Shown in pieces: positions 1 to 9,300 of a stretch of DNA of 48,169 nucleotides. Positions within the stretch are counted from its first letter, which is position 1; each line of letters opens with the position of its first letter. Below the pieces are notes generated by a model, which worked only from the letters and a program-made list of their open reading frames with translations, was not told the DNA's origin and did not search any database. Position numbers and translations under genes: made by a program. This DNA comes from Desulfurococcales archaeon (GTDB taxonomy: Archaea > Thermoproteota > Thermoprotei_A > Sulfolobales > NBVN01), in contig JALSOX010000012.1 of assembly GCA_026986255.1 (NCBI GenBank), positions 1 through 48,169 of the forward strand, written 5' to 3'.

Positions 1-1226
1 GCGTTAACCTGATAGCGTCTGAGAACGTCATGTCTCCCTTAGCTGAGGCCGCGTACTTTACCGACATGATGCACAGGTACGCTGAGGGTAAGCCTGGAAA
101 GAGATATTATCAAGGCAACATCTACACCGACCAGATAGAACTGCTGGTAATGGAGCTCATGTCCAACTTACTTCAGGTGGAGTACGTCGAGCCTAGACCC
201 ATAAGCGGGACGATAGCTAATGCGGTTGTATTCAGGAACCTTGCTAATCCGGGTGATAAGGCACTAATAGCGCCTGTCCAGGCAGGTGCGCACGTTTCAC
301 ACACGCGCTTCGGTACGCTAGGTGCGTTAGGCATTGAGCAGGTAGAGTTACCTTTCGATATGGAGCGCTGGAACATAGACGTCGATAAAGCCGTTAAGAT
401 GATCGAGGAAGTGAAGCCTAAGTTCGTTACGTTGGGCGCCAGCGTCTACATGTTCCCGCACCCAACTAAGGAGATAGCTGAGGCAGCACACGCTGTCGGC
501 GCTAAGGTAGTCCATGACGTTGCCCACGTCCTAGGACTGATAGCCGGCAAGAGGTGGCCTAACCCGGTGCATGAGGGTGCCGATGTTGCCACATCGTCAA
601 CACATAAGACGTTTCCGGGCCCGCAGGGTGGGCTGATATTCACGAATGATAGGGCACTATACAAAGCGGTGGCTAAGACCGTGTTTCCATGGTTCGTCAG
701 TAATCACCACCTTCATAGATTGCCTGCGATGGCCGTGACCGCCATTGAGATGATGGAGTTCGGTGAGGCATATGCTGACCAGATAGTGAGGAACGCTAGG
801 GCGTTTGCAGAAGCGTTGGCGGAGGAGGGCTTCAAGATACCGACAGAGCACCTAGGTTTCACGCAGTCCCATACTTTCGTGGTTGACGTGCGTGAGTTAG
901 GTGGTGGGGCTAAGGCAGCTAAGCTACTGGAGGATGCGAACATCATACTGAATAAGAACCTACTCCCATGGGACCCGCCTGAAGCCGTTAAGAATCCCAG
1001 CGGCTTGAGGATAGGCGTGCAGGAGATGACTAGGTTCGGCATGAAGGAAGGCGACTTCAAGGAATTAGCTGGGTTCTTCAGGGACGTGTTAATAGAGGGG
1101 AAGAACCCAACAGAGATTAGAAAAAAAGTCATAGAATTCCGGAAGAACTTCGTGGAGGTTAAGTACGGGTACGATATACCTGAGGAGTTCAAGGATAGCT
1201 TACAGAAGGTGCCGATGCTGCTATGA
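1..1226 (+). CDS. glyA: serine hydroxymethyltransferase, 5'-truncated by the window edge
   Basis: PLP enzyme that interconverts serine and glycine with transfer of a one-carbon unit to a pterin carrier (in archaea, tetrahydromethanopterin or a related folate). The frame stays open to the left edge. Its first complete codons, from base 3, read [12 protein letters not shown], the family's N-terminal signature, so the ATG at 30 is internal and roughly the first 30 residues are missing. The PLP motif [13 protein letters not shown] carries the Schiff-base lysine about 193 residues after that ATG. The C-terminus is complete. The stop overlaps the next start by 4 bp (ATGA at 1223), implying translational coupling. 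The gene lies 37 kb from the glycine cleavage genes that use the same metabolites. Family call is secure; the pterin carrier is inferred. Confidence 0.97.
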   Translation, partial: VNLIASENVMSPLAEAAYFTDMMHRYAEGKPGKRYYQGNIYTDQIELLVMELMSNLLQVEYVEPRPISGTIANAVVFRNLANPGDKALIAPVQAGAHVSHTRFGTLGALGIEQVELPFDMERWNIDVDKAVKMIEEVKPKFVTLGASVYMFPHPTKEIAEAAHAVGAKVVHDVAHVLGLIAGKRWPNPVHEGADVATSSTHKTFPGPQGGLIFTNDRALYKAVAKTVFPWFVSNHHLHRLPAMAVTAIEMMEFGEAYADQIVRNARAFAEALAEEGFKIPTEHLGFTQSHTFVVDVRELGGGAKAAKLLEDANIILNKNLLPWDPPEAVKNPSGLRIGVQEMTRFGMKEGDFKELAGFFRDVLIEGKNPTEIRKKVIEFRKNFVEVKYGYDIPEEFKDSLQKVPMLL

Positions 1227-2041
1227 CCCCCACTAAGAAAGACGGAAAAAAGCTTCGCTGGGATCTCCTCGAATGGGTAGGGCTTGCTGAGGATCTTAGG
1301 AGAATTAAAACACACGCTATTTTCTTCCCTATAGGTAGCGTAGAACAGCATGGCCCCCACCTTCCCCTAGGTCTTGACTATATCATAGCGGATGAAGTCA
1401 GCAGGAGGGCGTGCCGAAGGCTACGGGCGAACGGTGTCCTGGCTTTGAAACTCCCTCCACTACCCTTCGGCATAAGTAGTATGTGGGGAGCATATCCTGG
1501 CACAATAACGCTCTCGACCAAGACGATGTACGGTGTAGTGAGGGATGTCCTGCATTCGCTATGGAGGTCAGGCGTTAGGCTTGTAATAGTAGTGAACGGG
1601 CACGCCGGTAACGCGGATTTACTTAGGGTGGTTGCTAGGGACTCCGCCGAGGAATTCGAGGGTTTAACCGTAGCCGTAGTCACCGTGTGGGAGGTTGTTG
1701 GTGATTTAATTAAGGAGCTGTTTCAGACGCCTTTCTTCCATGCTGACGAGGTTGAGACAAGTGTTGCATTAGCCCTTAACGTGACTGTTGGTGAGCCCCC
1801 AAGAAGCGCGCCCCAACCAACCGAGTTTAGGATGTATAGTGAGGAGTGGCACTCGCTGGACCTAACGACCCGGCCTAAAGCATATGTGTATTCGAAGGAA
1901 TCCTCAAAAGTTGTTGGCCTCGGCGCCTTCGGCTCACCATCCTTAGCAACTAAGGATAAAGGTCTGAAGCTTCTGGAGGAGGTTGAGGCTAGGATCGTGA
2001 AATTCGTGACCGACCTACTCCAAGAGCTTGAACGTAGGTGA
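1223..2041 (+). CDS. creatininase-family amidohydrolase
   Basis: Metal-dependent amidohydrolase of the creatininase family, 272 aa, a usual length. The metal-binding signature is clear: [15 protein letters not shown] near residues 38-52, NGHAGN in mid-protein (usually NGHGGN) and FHADEVETS (usually HAGExETS). The family includes creatinine amidohydrolases and the archaeal formamide hydrolase ArfB, which acts in riboflavin and F420 synthesis. A crenarchaeal copy could be ArfB, but the sequence alone does not decide. The ATG lies inside the glyA stop (ATGA), so the two are probably co-translated, hinting at a role next to one-carbon or pterin metabolism. The glycine-to-aspartate change in the third motif is unusual but leaves the glutamate ligand in place. 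Confidence 0.85.
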   Translation: MTPTKKDGKKLRWDLLEWVGLAEDLRRIKTHAIFFPIGSVEQHGPHLPLGLDYIIADEVSRRACRRLRANGVLALKLPPLPFGISSMWGAYPGTITLSTKTMYGVVRDVLHSLWRSGVRLVIVVNGHAGNADLLRVVARDSAEEFEGLTVAVVTVWEVVGDLIKELFQTPFFHADEVETSVALALNVTVGEPPRSAPQPTEFRMYSEEWHSLDLTTRPKAYVYSKESSKVVGLGAFGSPSLATKDKGLKLLEEVEARIVKFVTDLLQELERR

Positions 2042-2048
2042 TTTAACG

Positions 2049-2729
2049 CTAGCTTATAATCCGGTATTCCCTGCCTGCGTGAAGGTACACTAGCCCCTCC
2101 TTAATTAGGGAGTCGAGTAAGCCCCTCTCCTCGGGACTCATTTTCTCAACTTCACCGACGCTTAACGGGAACTTTTTCTTGAACTTGTCGAGGAACTCCG
2201 GATTAACTAAGTAATTCCCGATAGGTATTGCTACTCCCTCATTAATGTACGCTTCAATGGGTTTGCTTGCAAGTTTCCTAGCCTCGCTCAGCGTGACCAG
2301 ACCCTTGCTAGATAAAGTACTTAGTAATGGATCAGGGGTCTTCCTATCTTTCCTTTGCCTTACCTTATGCGTCGGTATACCCTTCTTTAGTAAGTTTACT
2401 TCCTGCTCCAGCCGATCAACTCTGGCTTTTAGCTCCATCACTATTGATCTTAGTTCCTCAATAACGCCGACAAGTTCAGCTACCGAGGCATCAGGTCGCG
2501 AATCATTGCTTCCGCCTCGAGCTACCTCGGCGTCGTCCAATGCCGGGAAACCCACCCTAACTAAGTACCCGCCCCTCGGCGACCGTACTACGTAACCAGC
2601 TTCCCTAAGTCTGAGTAATGCGTGACGAACCACATTGTAGGGTAGGCCCAAGGCATCCGCCACTTCCCTAGGTGTGGCGCCCGGGTTGTTCTTCAGGAAC
2701 GCTAATACCTTTCTATCAACTCCGCTCAA
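2049..2729 (-). CDS. winged-helix DNA-binding protein with coiled coil
   Basis: A 226-aa protein starting at a TTG. Residues 1-60 form a winged helix (LAFLKNNPGATPREVADALG, then a recognition helix NVVRHALLRLREAGYVV), the form seen in archaeal transcription regulators. Residues about 80-118 are heptad-like (VIEELRSIVMELKARVDRLE), predicting a coiled coil and so a dimer. The C-terminal half has a second putative helical domain (LVTLSEARKLASKPIEAYIN) that may be another HTH-like fold. I recognise no named family. It converges on the creatininase gene with a 7-bp gap and diverges from a small unknown gene at 2784. Role as a DNA-binding regulator is inferred; target unknown. Confidence 0.75.
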   Translation of the reverse strand: MSGVDRKVLAFLKNNPGATPREVADALGLPYNVVRHALLRLREAGYVVRSPRGGYLVRVGFPALDDAEVARGGSNDSRPDASVAELVGVIEELRSIVMELKARVDRLEQEVNLLKKGIPTHKVRQRKDRKTPDPLLSTLSSKGLVTLSEARKLASKPIEAYINEGVAIPIGNYLVNPEFLDKFKKKFPLSVGEVEKMSPEERGLLDSLIKEGLVYLHAGREYRIIS

Positions 2730-2783
2730 GACACCATCAAGAGATATAGGCTTGCTAACCTAATAAAGTGTGGTCAGGGACGC

Positions 2784-3125
2784 ATGGACAGGTCAACCGA
2801 GGAGAAAGTTCAGGAGATCGTCGAACTCATTGACGAATGCGGGGATTACTGGCGTAAGGCCGCGTTCTACTCTGACCCCGATGTCAGCGCGCTACTTGAC
2901 AGCCTTTATGAAAGATGGGAGTCCAGTAACATGCAGGGGATCCCCCTAGACTACGCAACTGATGAGGAGGTGGACTTCCTCTACCGTAAGGCTAAGTCAT
3001 TGACGCGTGAAGATTCAAGGAGAAGCGAACGTGCATTCATTAAAAAGTCAATGGGTATTGATGAGGAAGTTCATAAGAATAACAGTAAGCACCGTAAGAG
3101 AAGGTTTTTCGGCTTACTCCCCTAA
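2784..3125 (+). CDS. small unknown protein
   Basis: A 113-aa soluble protein that I do not recognise. It is acidic and helical over residues 1-80 and strongly basic near the C-terminus (NNSKHRKRRFFGLLP). It has no signal peptide, membrane segment or metal motif. ATG start; the gene diverges from the winged-helix gene across 54 bp. Its last 4 bases overlap the 3' end of serS on the other strand. Codon use resembles that of the neighbours, and the open frame fills exactly the space between two real genes, so I take it as genuine. Function unknown. Confidence 0.6.
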   Translation: MDRSTEEKVQEIVELIDECGDYWRKAAFYSDPDVSALLDSLYERWESSNMQGIPLDYATDEEVDFLYRKAKSLTREDSRRSERAFIKKSMGIDEEVHKNNSKHRKRRFFGLLP

Positions 3126-4495
3126 GACCTCTTCCTAGGATAGATGTAGTCCTTAGGCGCCTTGCTGAAGGGCTCCAGGTACTTCCTTAGAACCTTCGGT
3201 ATTTCTACAACCCCATCCTCTCTCTGGTAGTTCTCTAGGATCGCGGTTATTGTTCTAGTGCTTGCTATCGCTGTTGAGTTCAGCATGTGCACGAAGTCCC
3301 TAACCATTCCCTTCCTTCTAAGGTACTTCACATTAAGCTTGTATGCCTGCCAGTCGAGGACATTGCTACAGCTTACTAGTTCCCTGAACTTACCCTGTGC
3401 TGGGTACCACGCCTCTAAGTCATACTTCATAGCTGCACGGAGGTTCAGCTCACCTGATGCGATGTTAACCACCCTGAACGGTATTCCAAGACCCTTATAG
3501 AGCTCCTCGGCGTTACCTATTAGGAGGTCGAATACTTCCCAGCTCTGCTCCGGCAGGGTGTACGCGAATTGCTCAACCTTATGGAATTGGTGAACCCTGA
3601 ATATTCCTTTAATGTCCCTATTAGCTGCTCCAGCCTCCTTACGGAAGCATGGGCTAACGCCCACATACAGTAAGGGGAGGTCCTCCTCCGGTATCACTTC
3701 GCCTGCGTGAAGCGTTGCTAGCGGGTGTTCAGCCGTCGCTATTAGGTATAGGTCCTCACCATCTATTTTGTAGAGGGCATCCTTGAACGCCTCAAACTCC
3801 TCAACTGCCCGCATGTACTTACCTTTGAGGAAGTATGGTGGGAGGACTAGCGTGAATCCCTTGCTTGTTAGGTAGTCTATGGCGTATGAGAGGAGCGCCA
3901 TGTCTAGCCAGACTAGATCCTCGAAGAGGTAATAGAACCTGGAACCCGCTACTTCACCAGCTTTTAGTGTGTCACCTAGCCTTAACACGTTCTCTAGCAT
4001 GTCTGCATGACCCACAATCTCTCTATCAGTAATCTCGTACTCCATCCTAACACCCTTCCCCTCAGTCTCAGCGAGGAAGTCCTTGAGGTGCTTACGCTGT
4101 ACTAAGGCCTTACCCCATACCCTCACAACAGCGTTGTATGAGTCGTCTGGCCCTACGGGCACGGACTCGTGAAGTAAGCTGGGCATCTGATCAAGTATTT
4201 GTTTTCTTCGGGCTTCAGCTTCCTTCAACCTCGCCTCGTACTCCCCTATCTCCTTCAGCAACTCCTTAGCCCTCGTTATTAATTCGCTCCTTTCCTCAGG
4301 CTTAGCCTTCGCTATGCGTGAACTTATTATATTATGTTCATGTCTGAGCTTATTTAACTCCGTCTGCAGCCTACGCCACTCGGCATCAACTCTCAGGAAC
4401 TCATCCACCAAGCCGGGATCCATGAACCTTTTCCTGAGGTTCTCCCTCATTAAGTCGGGATTCGTCCTCAGTGTTTGTAGGACGGACCAAGGCAC
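3122..4495 (-). CDS. serS: seryl-tRNA synthetase
   Basis: Class II aminoacyl-tRNA synthetase that charges tRNA-Ser (and tRNA-Sec where present), 457 aa, the standard bacterial/archaeal type rather than the rare methanogen type. Residues 1-105 form the long antiparallel coiled-coil arm that grips the tRNA-Ser variable arm (repeated helices around EWRRLQTELNKLRHEHNIIS). Motif 2 is VSPCFRKEAGAANRDIKGIF and motif 3 contains TAIASTRTITAILENYQ. The GTG start at 4495 is supported by a Shine-Dalgarno-like GAGGTGG about 7 bases upstream (4502-4508) and a TATA box at 4541-4548. Convergent with the small gene ending at 3125. It appears to be transcribed alone. Confidence 0.97.
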   Translation of the reverse strand: MPWSVLQTLRTNPDLMRENLRKRFMDPGLVDEFLRVDAEWRRLQTELNKLRHEHNIISSRIAKAKPEERSELITRAKELLKEIGEYEARLKEAEARRKQILDQMPSLLHESVPVGPDDSYNAVVRVWGKALVQRKHLKDFLAETEGKGVRMEYEITDREIVGHADMLENVLRLGDTLKAGEVAGSRFYYLFEDLVWLDMALLSYAIDYLTSKGFTLVLPPYFLKGKYMRAVEEFEAFKDALYKIDGEDLYLIATAEHPLATLHAGEVIPEEDLPLLYVGVSPCFRKEAGAANRDIKGIFRVHQFHKVEQFAYTLPEQSWEVFDLLIGNAEELYKGLGIPFRVVNIASGELNLRAAMKYDLEAWYPAQGKFRELVSCSNVLDWQAYKLNVKYLRRKGMVRDFVHMLNSTAIASTRTITAILENYQREDGVVEIPKVLRKYLEPFSKAPKDYIYPRKRS

Positions 4496-4501
4496 CTAAA
4501 T

Positions 4502-4548
4502 CCACCTCTTTATTCTCACTAGGCTAAGTCTGAACCTAAAGATATATC
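4502..4548 (-). promoter_or_regulatory. serS promoter and ribosome binding site
   Basis: On the minus strand, GATATATC (4541-4548) is a TATA box. A start site near 4519 gives a leader of roughly 24 nt containing GAGGTGG (4502-4508), correctly spaced for the GTG at 4495. This is one of the few clear leadered genes in the window. Confidence 0.5.
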
Positions 4549-4602
4549 TCTTTTCCGGTTGCTCAGCACGCCTTACCACCCCCATAGACCCTTACTTCCT
4601 TA

Positions 4603-7497
4603 TTAAGACTTCCAGAATCTCCTAGTTCTAATGAAGTTCCTCTCAAGGTCATATAAGCCCATATAGAAATCTGAACCATCCTTACCAAGAACTCTCTTCG
4701 CCGTGCTTGGACCCACGCCATACGTGGCAAGCGCCTCAACAGCTTTCCTACCATACGTTAACACAAGCTTCGCGGAATCAAGTAATTCCTCGAAAATCTT
4801 CCTTTCCTCGCCACTCAATACGAATTTGTAATTACGGCCTCCGCTTAACCCCCTCCTAGCTATGTCTAATACGCGTTCCCTGTCCTTCCCAAAGTATGGC
4901 GCTACTAAGCCACAACCGCATTTAGGGCAGGTAATCCGTTCGGGGAGTTCCCTTACCTTAACTACCCACGTATGTGTGCACATCATGCATATCATGTACG
5001 CCTCCTTAGCTTGGATTCTCCTCCTAACTAATTCCACTAACGTGCCGCTTGGCAACACGCTGGAATGCGTAACGCCAGTCACCACTTGACCAGCGTATCT
5101 CAGCAGGTCGCTTGCGATGATTGAGGGCTTCGTTAATGACACATAAGTTAGCTTCACCGACCCGTCGCGGAGCTTCCGTGATAAGGATGCGACGGAATCC
5201 TTGTCCAGGAACCTAACGTATATCTCGTTGAAGGCTTCTCTCGACACGACCTCGTCCTTACTGTACCGCTTAACTAGGGCCTTAACAACTTCTGAGCTGG
5301 CGTTAGCAGGTATAACACCCATGCGTCGGAGAATCCTAGAAACAGCTACTAAGTACATGGACGTATTACTTACCGCGGCGTTGAGCTCCTCAAGTATTCT
5401 GGAGCTCTTCAGCGTTTCATTGATTATGTTCCTTACAATGCTGTGCTCACCCTCACCTGAGAGGTGCGATATGTTCCCTGTAAGAAGTATTACGCCATAG
5501 GGAGTGACTGTGAACCCTACCCTACGGCCTAAGTACTTACTCAATACGTAGGACAGTAGTATCGCTAAGGCCCTATTACCTCGCGTGCCTAGACACACGT
5601 GGATTACTATTAAGCCCTCATTACCTATTATCTCTACCACGATGTTTCGTTCGCTCGGTAGAGGTGCTCCTGAGGATATATGCTTGGTTAGTATTCTTTT
5701 TAGCCCCTCAATAACGTCCTTCCCCGTTATCCTCGCTACGTCCTGCATAATATACCCCAGAGCAAGTAACCGCCTGTTCGCGCACACCTCCCTGGCGACT
5801 CGATAATGCACCGGTATGCTCTCCCCGCGCCAGAAAGGTACTTCAGCCTCACTTATCGATACTGGTGGCTCAACGTACACTTTCTTCTCGTCGTCATCAA
5901 CTCCGACGATCCTCCATGCCCTACCAGCAAGTACGACGAATTTGCCGTTTCCATCGTATTTCCTTTCATCCATTAGCATGACTATGAAGTCCTCGTCAAA
6001 GTAACCGATTTTCTTCATGGACGTCAAGTCCACAACATCGTATCTGGGCGCGTCAACAATCATTGTTGTCCTTAAGTAGTAGAGCTTCCCACGCTTAGTT
6101 GCTCTGAAGGAGCCTCCCTCGAACCTCACGTACCCTAACCTGCTGAGGAAGTTCGTTAAAGATATTACATCATCCTCACTCAACCCCGTAAACGGGTAGG
6201 ATCTCCTCAATACGTCACATGCCTTCTCAGGGGTGTAACCCCCTTCTAAGGCCATCCCGACAAGGATGTGAGCCAACACATCTAGCGGGTTTCTGTACGT
6301 ATCCACCGGCTCGATATCGCCTTTGATCGATCTTCTCCCTATAATCAGAGCCTCAAGCGCCTCATGGAATATGTCCCGCACTATTAGGTACCCGTGCGCG
6401 ACTCCACTAACGTAGTGTCTTGACCTGCCTATTCGTTGCAGGAACTTAGTTACTTGCTTGGATGACCCAACCTGTATCACAGCGTCAATATGCCCTATAT
6501 CTATGCCTAACTCTAGACTAGATGTGCAAACCACCGCGTTGATCTTTCCCTCGCGTAACCCCTCCTCGACCTCCTTCCTCTCCTTCTTCGAGAGGGAACC
6601 GTGGTGCACACGTATATTTAAGCCTAGCCCGTGACGCTCAACATAGGTTATGAGTTTATTGCCCAGCATTTCAGCCTCGTCCCTAGTGTTAGTGAATATT
6701 AGGACACGTCCATGCTTACGTATCTTATCGATTATCCTCCTGATGATATCTGCGTACCTCCCTGTGCCGGAGACCTCCACCTTAATCTCGGCCTGCCTCG
6801 CGCCGTAAACGACTACTTCCTCAACAACCTTACCTGGCGCAAGAGCCTCGGAAGCCGCCCTGACATTGCCTATGCTGGCTGATAGGGCTATACGTTGAAA
6901 GGCGCCTGCAAGTTCCCTTAAGCGTTCAAGATCCGCAAGTAAGTGGGCACCTCTCTTGCTCCCGAGTAACTCGTGAAACTCATCAATGATGACCCACCTC
7001 ACGTTCCTCAAGTGCACGCGCATCGCTTCATTTATGAGCATTATTGAGAGGGTTTCAGGCGTGGTTATCAGGATGTGGGGTGGTTTATTAGCTATCATCT
7101 TCCTAGCATAGCTAGACGTGTCACCGTGCCTTACGGCTACCTTAATTCCGAGTGCTTTACAGACGCTCTCAATTCGACGGAACATATCCCGGTTCAGCGC
7201 CCTTAGTGGCGTTATATAGAGCGCCGCTATCGGCTTCACGGGTTGGTTAGCCGAGACCATCTTTGACAAAACAGGAAGTAAGGCCGCCTCAGTCTTACCG
7301 CTTCCTGTGGGCGCCACTATGAGCGTGTGTCTACCGCTGAGTATCTTAGGTATCGCCCGCTCCTGAACCTCCGTGAGTTCCTTAATGCCCGCCTTCCTCG
7401 CCACCTCAACAACCCGGCTATTCAAGTACCTCCAGCCATCACTCATGCCACGAGCACACCTTCCTGCAACAGATGTTTTTCGGCCCACACCCCTCAT
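4603..7497 (-). CDS. Lhr/Ski2-like superfamily 2 ATP-dependent helicase
   Basis: Large SF2 helicase, 964 aa from the first ATG. Walker A is APTGSGKTEAALL (about residues 62-74), the DEAD-type box is VIIDEFHELLGSKRG, motif III is ALSASIG, motif VI is QRIGRSRH. DEFHELLGSKRG with a long C-terminal half is typical of Lhr-type helicases, which unwind RNA-DNA or DNA duplexes, and of the archaeal Ski2-like RNA helicases linked to RNA decay. A four-cysteine ribbon (CMMC...CPKCGCGL, about residues 840-870) sits near the C-terminus. The start is uncertain: an ATG at 7446 beginning MSDGWRYLNSR has a GGAAGG upstream and fits the family better, while the 17-residue extension is basic. It diverges from the HerA-like gene over a shared TATA region. 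Choice between the Lhr and Ski2-like subfamilies needs a tree. Confidence 0.9.
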   Translation of the reverse strand: MRGVGRKTSVAGRCARGMSDGWRYLNSRVVEVARKAGIKELTEVQERAIPKILSGRHTLIVAPTGSGKTEAALLPVLSKMVSANQPVKPIAALYITPLRALNRDMFRRIESVCKALGIKVAVRHGDTSSYARKMIANKPPHILITTPETLSIMLINEAMRVHLRNVRWVIIDEFHELLGSKRGAHLLADLERLRELAGAFQRIALSASIGNVRAASEALAPGKVVEEVVVYGARQAEIKVEVSGTGRYADIIRRIIDKIRKHGRVLIFTNTRDEAEMLGNKLITYVERHGLGLNIRVHHGSLSKKERKEVEEGLREGKINAVVCTSSLELGIDIGHIDAVIQVGSSKQVTKFLQRIGRSRHYVSGVAHGYLIVRDIFHEALEALIIGRRSIKGDIEPVDTYRNPLDVLAHILVGMALEGGYTPEKACDVLRRSYPFTGLSEDDVISLTNFLSRLGYVRFEGGSFRATKRGKLYYLRTTMIVDAPRYDVVDLTSMKKIGYFDEDFIVMLMDERKYDGNGKFVVLAGRAWRIVGVDDDEKKVYVEPPVSISEAEVPFWRGESIPVHYRVAREVCANRRLLALGYIMQDVARITGKDVIEGLKRILTKHISSGAPLPSERNIVVEIIGNEGLIVIHVCLGTRGNRALAILLSYVLSKYLGRRVGFTVTPYGVILLTGNISHLSGEGEHSIVRNIINETLKSSRILEELNAAVSNTSMYLVAVSRILRRMGVIPANASSEVVKALVKRYSKDEVVSREAFNEIYVRFLDKDSVASLSRKLRDGSVKLTYVSLTKPSIIASDLLRYAGQVVTGVTHSSVLPSGTLVELVRRRIQAKEAYMICMMCTHTWVVKVRELPERITCPKCGCGLVAPYFGKDRERVLDIARRGLSGGRNYKFVLSGEERKIFEELLDSAKLVLTYGRKAVEALATYGVGPSTAKRVLGKDGSDFYMGLYDLERNFIRTRRFWKS

Positions 7498-7514
7498 CTA
7501 TGGAGTCTTTAGCC

Positions 7515-7522
7515 TTATAATA
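7515..7522. promoter_or_regulatory. shared divergent TATA region (helicase / HerA-like gene)
   Basis: TTATAATA lies between the divergent helicase and HerA-like genes, which are only 57 bp apart. Read rightwards it predicts a start near 7545, about 10 nt before the TTG at 7555. Read leftwards (TATTATAA) it predicts a start near 7490, which would favour the helicase ATG at 7446 over that at 7497. Assigned by spacing only. Confidence 0.4.
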
Positions 7523-7554
7523 CCGTAATACAAGCTCTTCCATGGATAAGCACC

Positions 7555-9243
7555 TTGAGAGATCATAGCACAGCTGTCTCAGCGCTTGCGTTGACCGTGG
7601 TCAATGTGTTAGTGTATTATGCTAGCACGGGGTTGGGATATTTAGCATTCATGGGTGTGGCTTCTTCATGGCTCCTTGCGGGTCTAGGCGGATATATTGC
7701 TGGTAGGTCGCGGCACCTCGTATTAGTGGTTGTTGAGGGCCTAGCACTGATGACTTTGACGGTCATCACTGCCCCGCCACTAACCTCAAACCAATACATA
7801 GCTCAATCAGTGGCTATCATAGCAATGGCGTACATGCTAGGCGTGGTTAGTGGAGCATCCTTTTCAACCCGTACCCCAACCACGCATCACGTATCGCTCA
7901 CCAAAACATGGGGCGCGAAGTCAACCCTACCAATATTTATTGGGGGATTAGGTGTGGCAGCAGTCATTAAGGGGGCTTGCGAGTACCTTGCCTGCCCGTT
8001 CCCTACTCCTCAAAGTAGTGCCGGTCTCTACGCCACAATCATTGCCTGGGTAATGGGCGCGCTACTAACTTCAGCCCTGCTAGCAAGGCATGAGATGGAG
8101 TTCCCCACATCATTGCTAGTTGCTGGTCTTGTAACCCTGCTTTCACCTATTGCCTTACCCATACCCGTTATACTTGAGGAATTAAGGCACCAAGACACGG
8201 CGGAACTAGGCACTAATGAATGCGTAATATTGGGAGAGGTTCTCAAAGTTGTTAGGAGGCAGAATAAGGGTAGGCGAGCTCCATGCCTTACCTTCAGGAT
8301 AGGGGAAAATAACCACATGATAATCACAGGTTCCTCAGGAACGGGTAAGACCCAGGCAGCTAAGCGATTAATTGATGAGGCCTTAAAGAGAAACATAAGT
8401 GTCCTCGTCCTCGATGTGCACGGAGAGTACACGTCGTTACCCGCAACTAAGGTGATTAACCCGGCCGAGAACCCCATTAACTTGCTGGCCAAGTTTGGCA
8501 AGTCCCCCGCAGTGCGGGCCGAGGAGGTGGCTGACCTTATAGCCTCAGCCTTTAGGTTAGGGAATGTGCAGAAGTCCGTTCTACAGCACATGATAATCTA
8601 CGCGTACAAGTTGTTCGGCAACCCCAAGGTAACGGACTTACTTGACATAGCGTCTGATCCCCGCGCTCCTGAGTACTTGGGTTTCAGCAAAGACGTTATT
8701 CGATCACTAATCCCTTATTTAAAGACCCTCTCCGGCCTGGAGAGCGAGGTTAAGTGGCTCGAACCCGCAGAGCTCGGTGAGGGCTTAATTGTGGCAGATC
8801 TCTCTAGGGTTGAGAGCCTCTCACTTCAGATCATATATCTTGAGGCGCTAGTCCATATGCTCTTTAATTACAGGAAATCAAGACCGCAGCCAACCCTAGT
8901 CATCGTTGAGGAGGCGCACAGATTCATAACGAGGAACAGGGCAAGCATACTGACTAAGCTTTTCCGCGAGGGTCGAAAGTTCGGCGTAAATGTGATTGCG
9001 ATTACTCAAGAACCGTATTCCCTAGAGCCTGCGGCCCTAAACAACTGCGGCTACGTGCTTAGCCTGCAACTCACTGAGGAGCGGGCAACATCGACGATAG
9101 CGAAACTCATGGCAGGTGGGAGCGAGAAGTACTTCAAAAAGATGCGGAAGCTACTGGCTGAGCTAAGTAAATTCGAGTGTCTTCTCTGGGTAAGAAATGG
9201 TGACGTCTTCCTACTGAGGCTACCTATTTCATTGAATAATTGA
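7555..9243 (+). CDS. membrane-anchored HerA/VirB4-like ATPase
   Basis: A 562-aa protein in two parts. Residues 1-208 carry about six or seven hydrophobic segments (roughly 8-32, 35-50, 55-75, 83-101, 125-140, 157-178, 186-207). Residues about 220-562 form a HerA/FtsK-class P-loop ATPase: Walker A GSSGTGKT (259-266), a DVHGEY strand typical of HerA, Walker B TLVIVEEAHRF (447-457) and an arginine-finger region LFREGRKFG. Soluble HerA proteins pair with NurA in end resection, but no nurA is near and the membrane domain argues for a DNA- or protein-pumping machine. The crenarchaeal DNA importers (CedB and similar) are also membrane-linked HerA/VirB4 relatives, so this is a candidate of that class. 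TTG start; no in-frame ATG or GTG nearby upstream. Confidence 0.85.
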   Translation: MRDHSTAVSALALTVVNVLVYYASTGLGYLAFMGVASSWLLAGLGGYIAGRSRHLVLVVVEGLALMTLTVITAPPLTSNQYIAQSVAIIAMAYMLGVVSGASFSTRTPTTHHVSLTKTWGAKSTLPIFIGGLGVAAVIKGACEYLACPFPTPQSSAGLYATIIAWVMGALLTSALLARHEMEFPTSLLVAGLVTLLSPIALPIPVILEELRHQDTAELGTNECVILGEVLKVVRRQNKGRRAPCLTFRIGENNHMIITGSSGTGKTQAAKRLIDEALKRNISVLVLDVHGEYTSLPATKVINPAENPINLLAKFGKSPAVRAEEVADLIASAFRLGNVQKSVLQHMIIYAYKLFGNPKVTDLLDIASDPRAPEYLGFSKDVIRSLIPYLKTLSGLESEVKWLEPAELGEGLIVADLSRVESLSLQIIYLEALVHMLFNYRKSRPQPTLVIVEEAHRFITRNRASILTKLFREGRKFGVNVIAITQEPYSLEPAALNNCGYVLSLQLTEERATSTIAKLMAGGSEKYFKKMRKLLAELSKFECLLWVRNGDVFLLRLPISLNN

Positions 9244-9300
9244 CAAAGGCACATTGTAAAACTTAAAATGAGTTAACGCACCACATCTGAAGGGGCTAGC

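Noticed and set aside
713..1360. 215-codon open frame opposite glyA
   Set aside because: It lies antisense to a strongly conserved gene and shows no recognisable protein motif; a shadow of codon bias.
8028..8591. 187-codon open frame opposite the HerA-like gene
   Set aside because: Antisense shadow covering the conserved Walker A region of the real gene.
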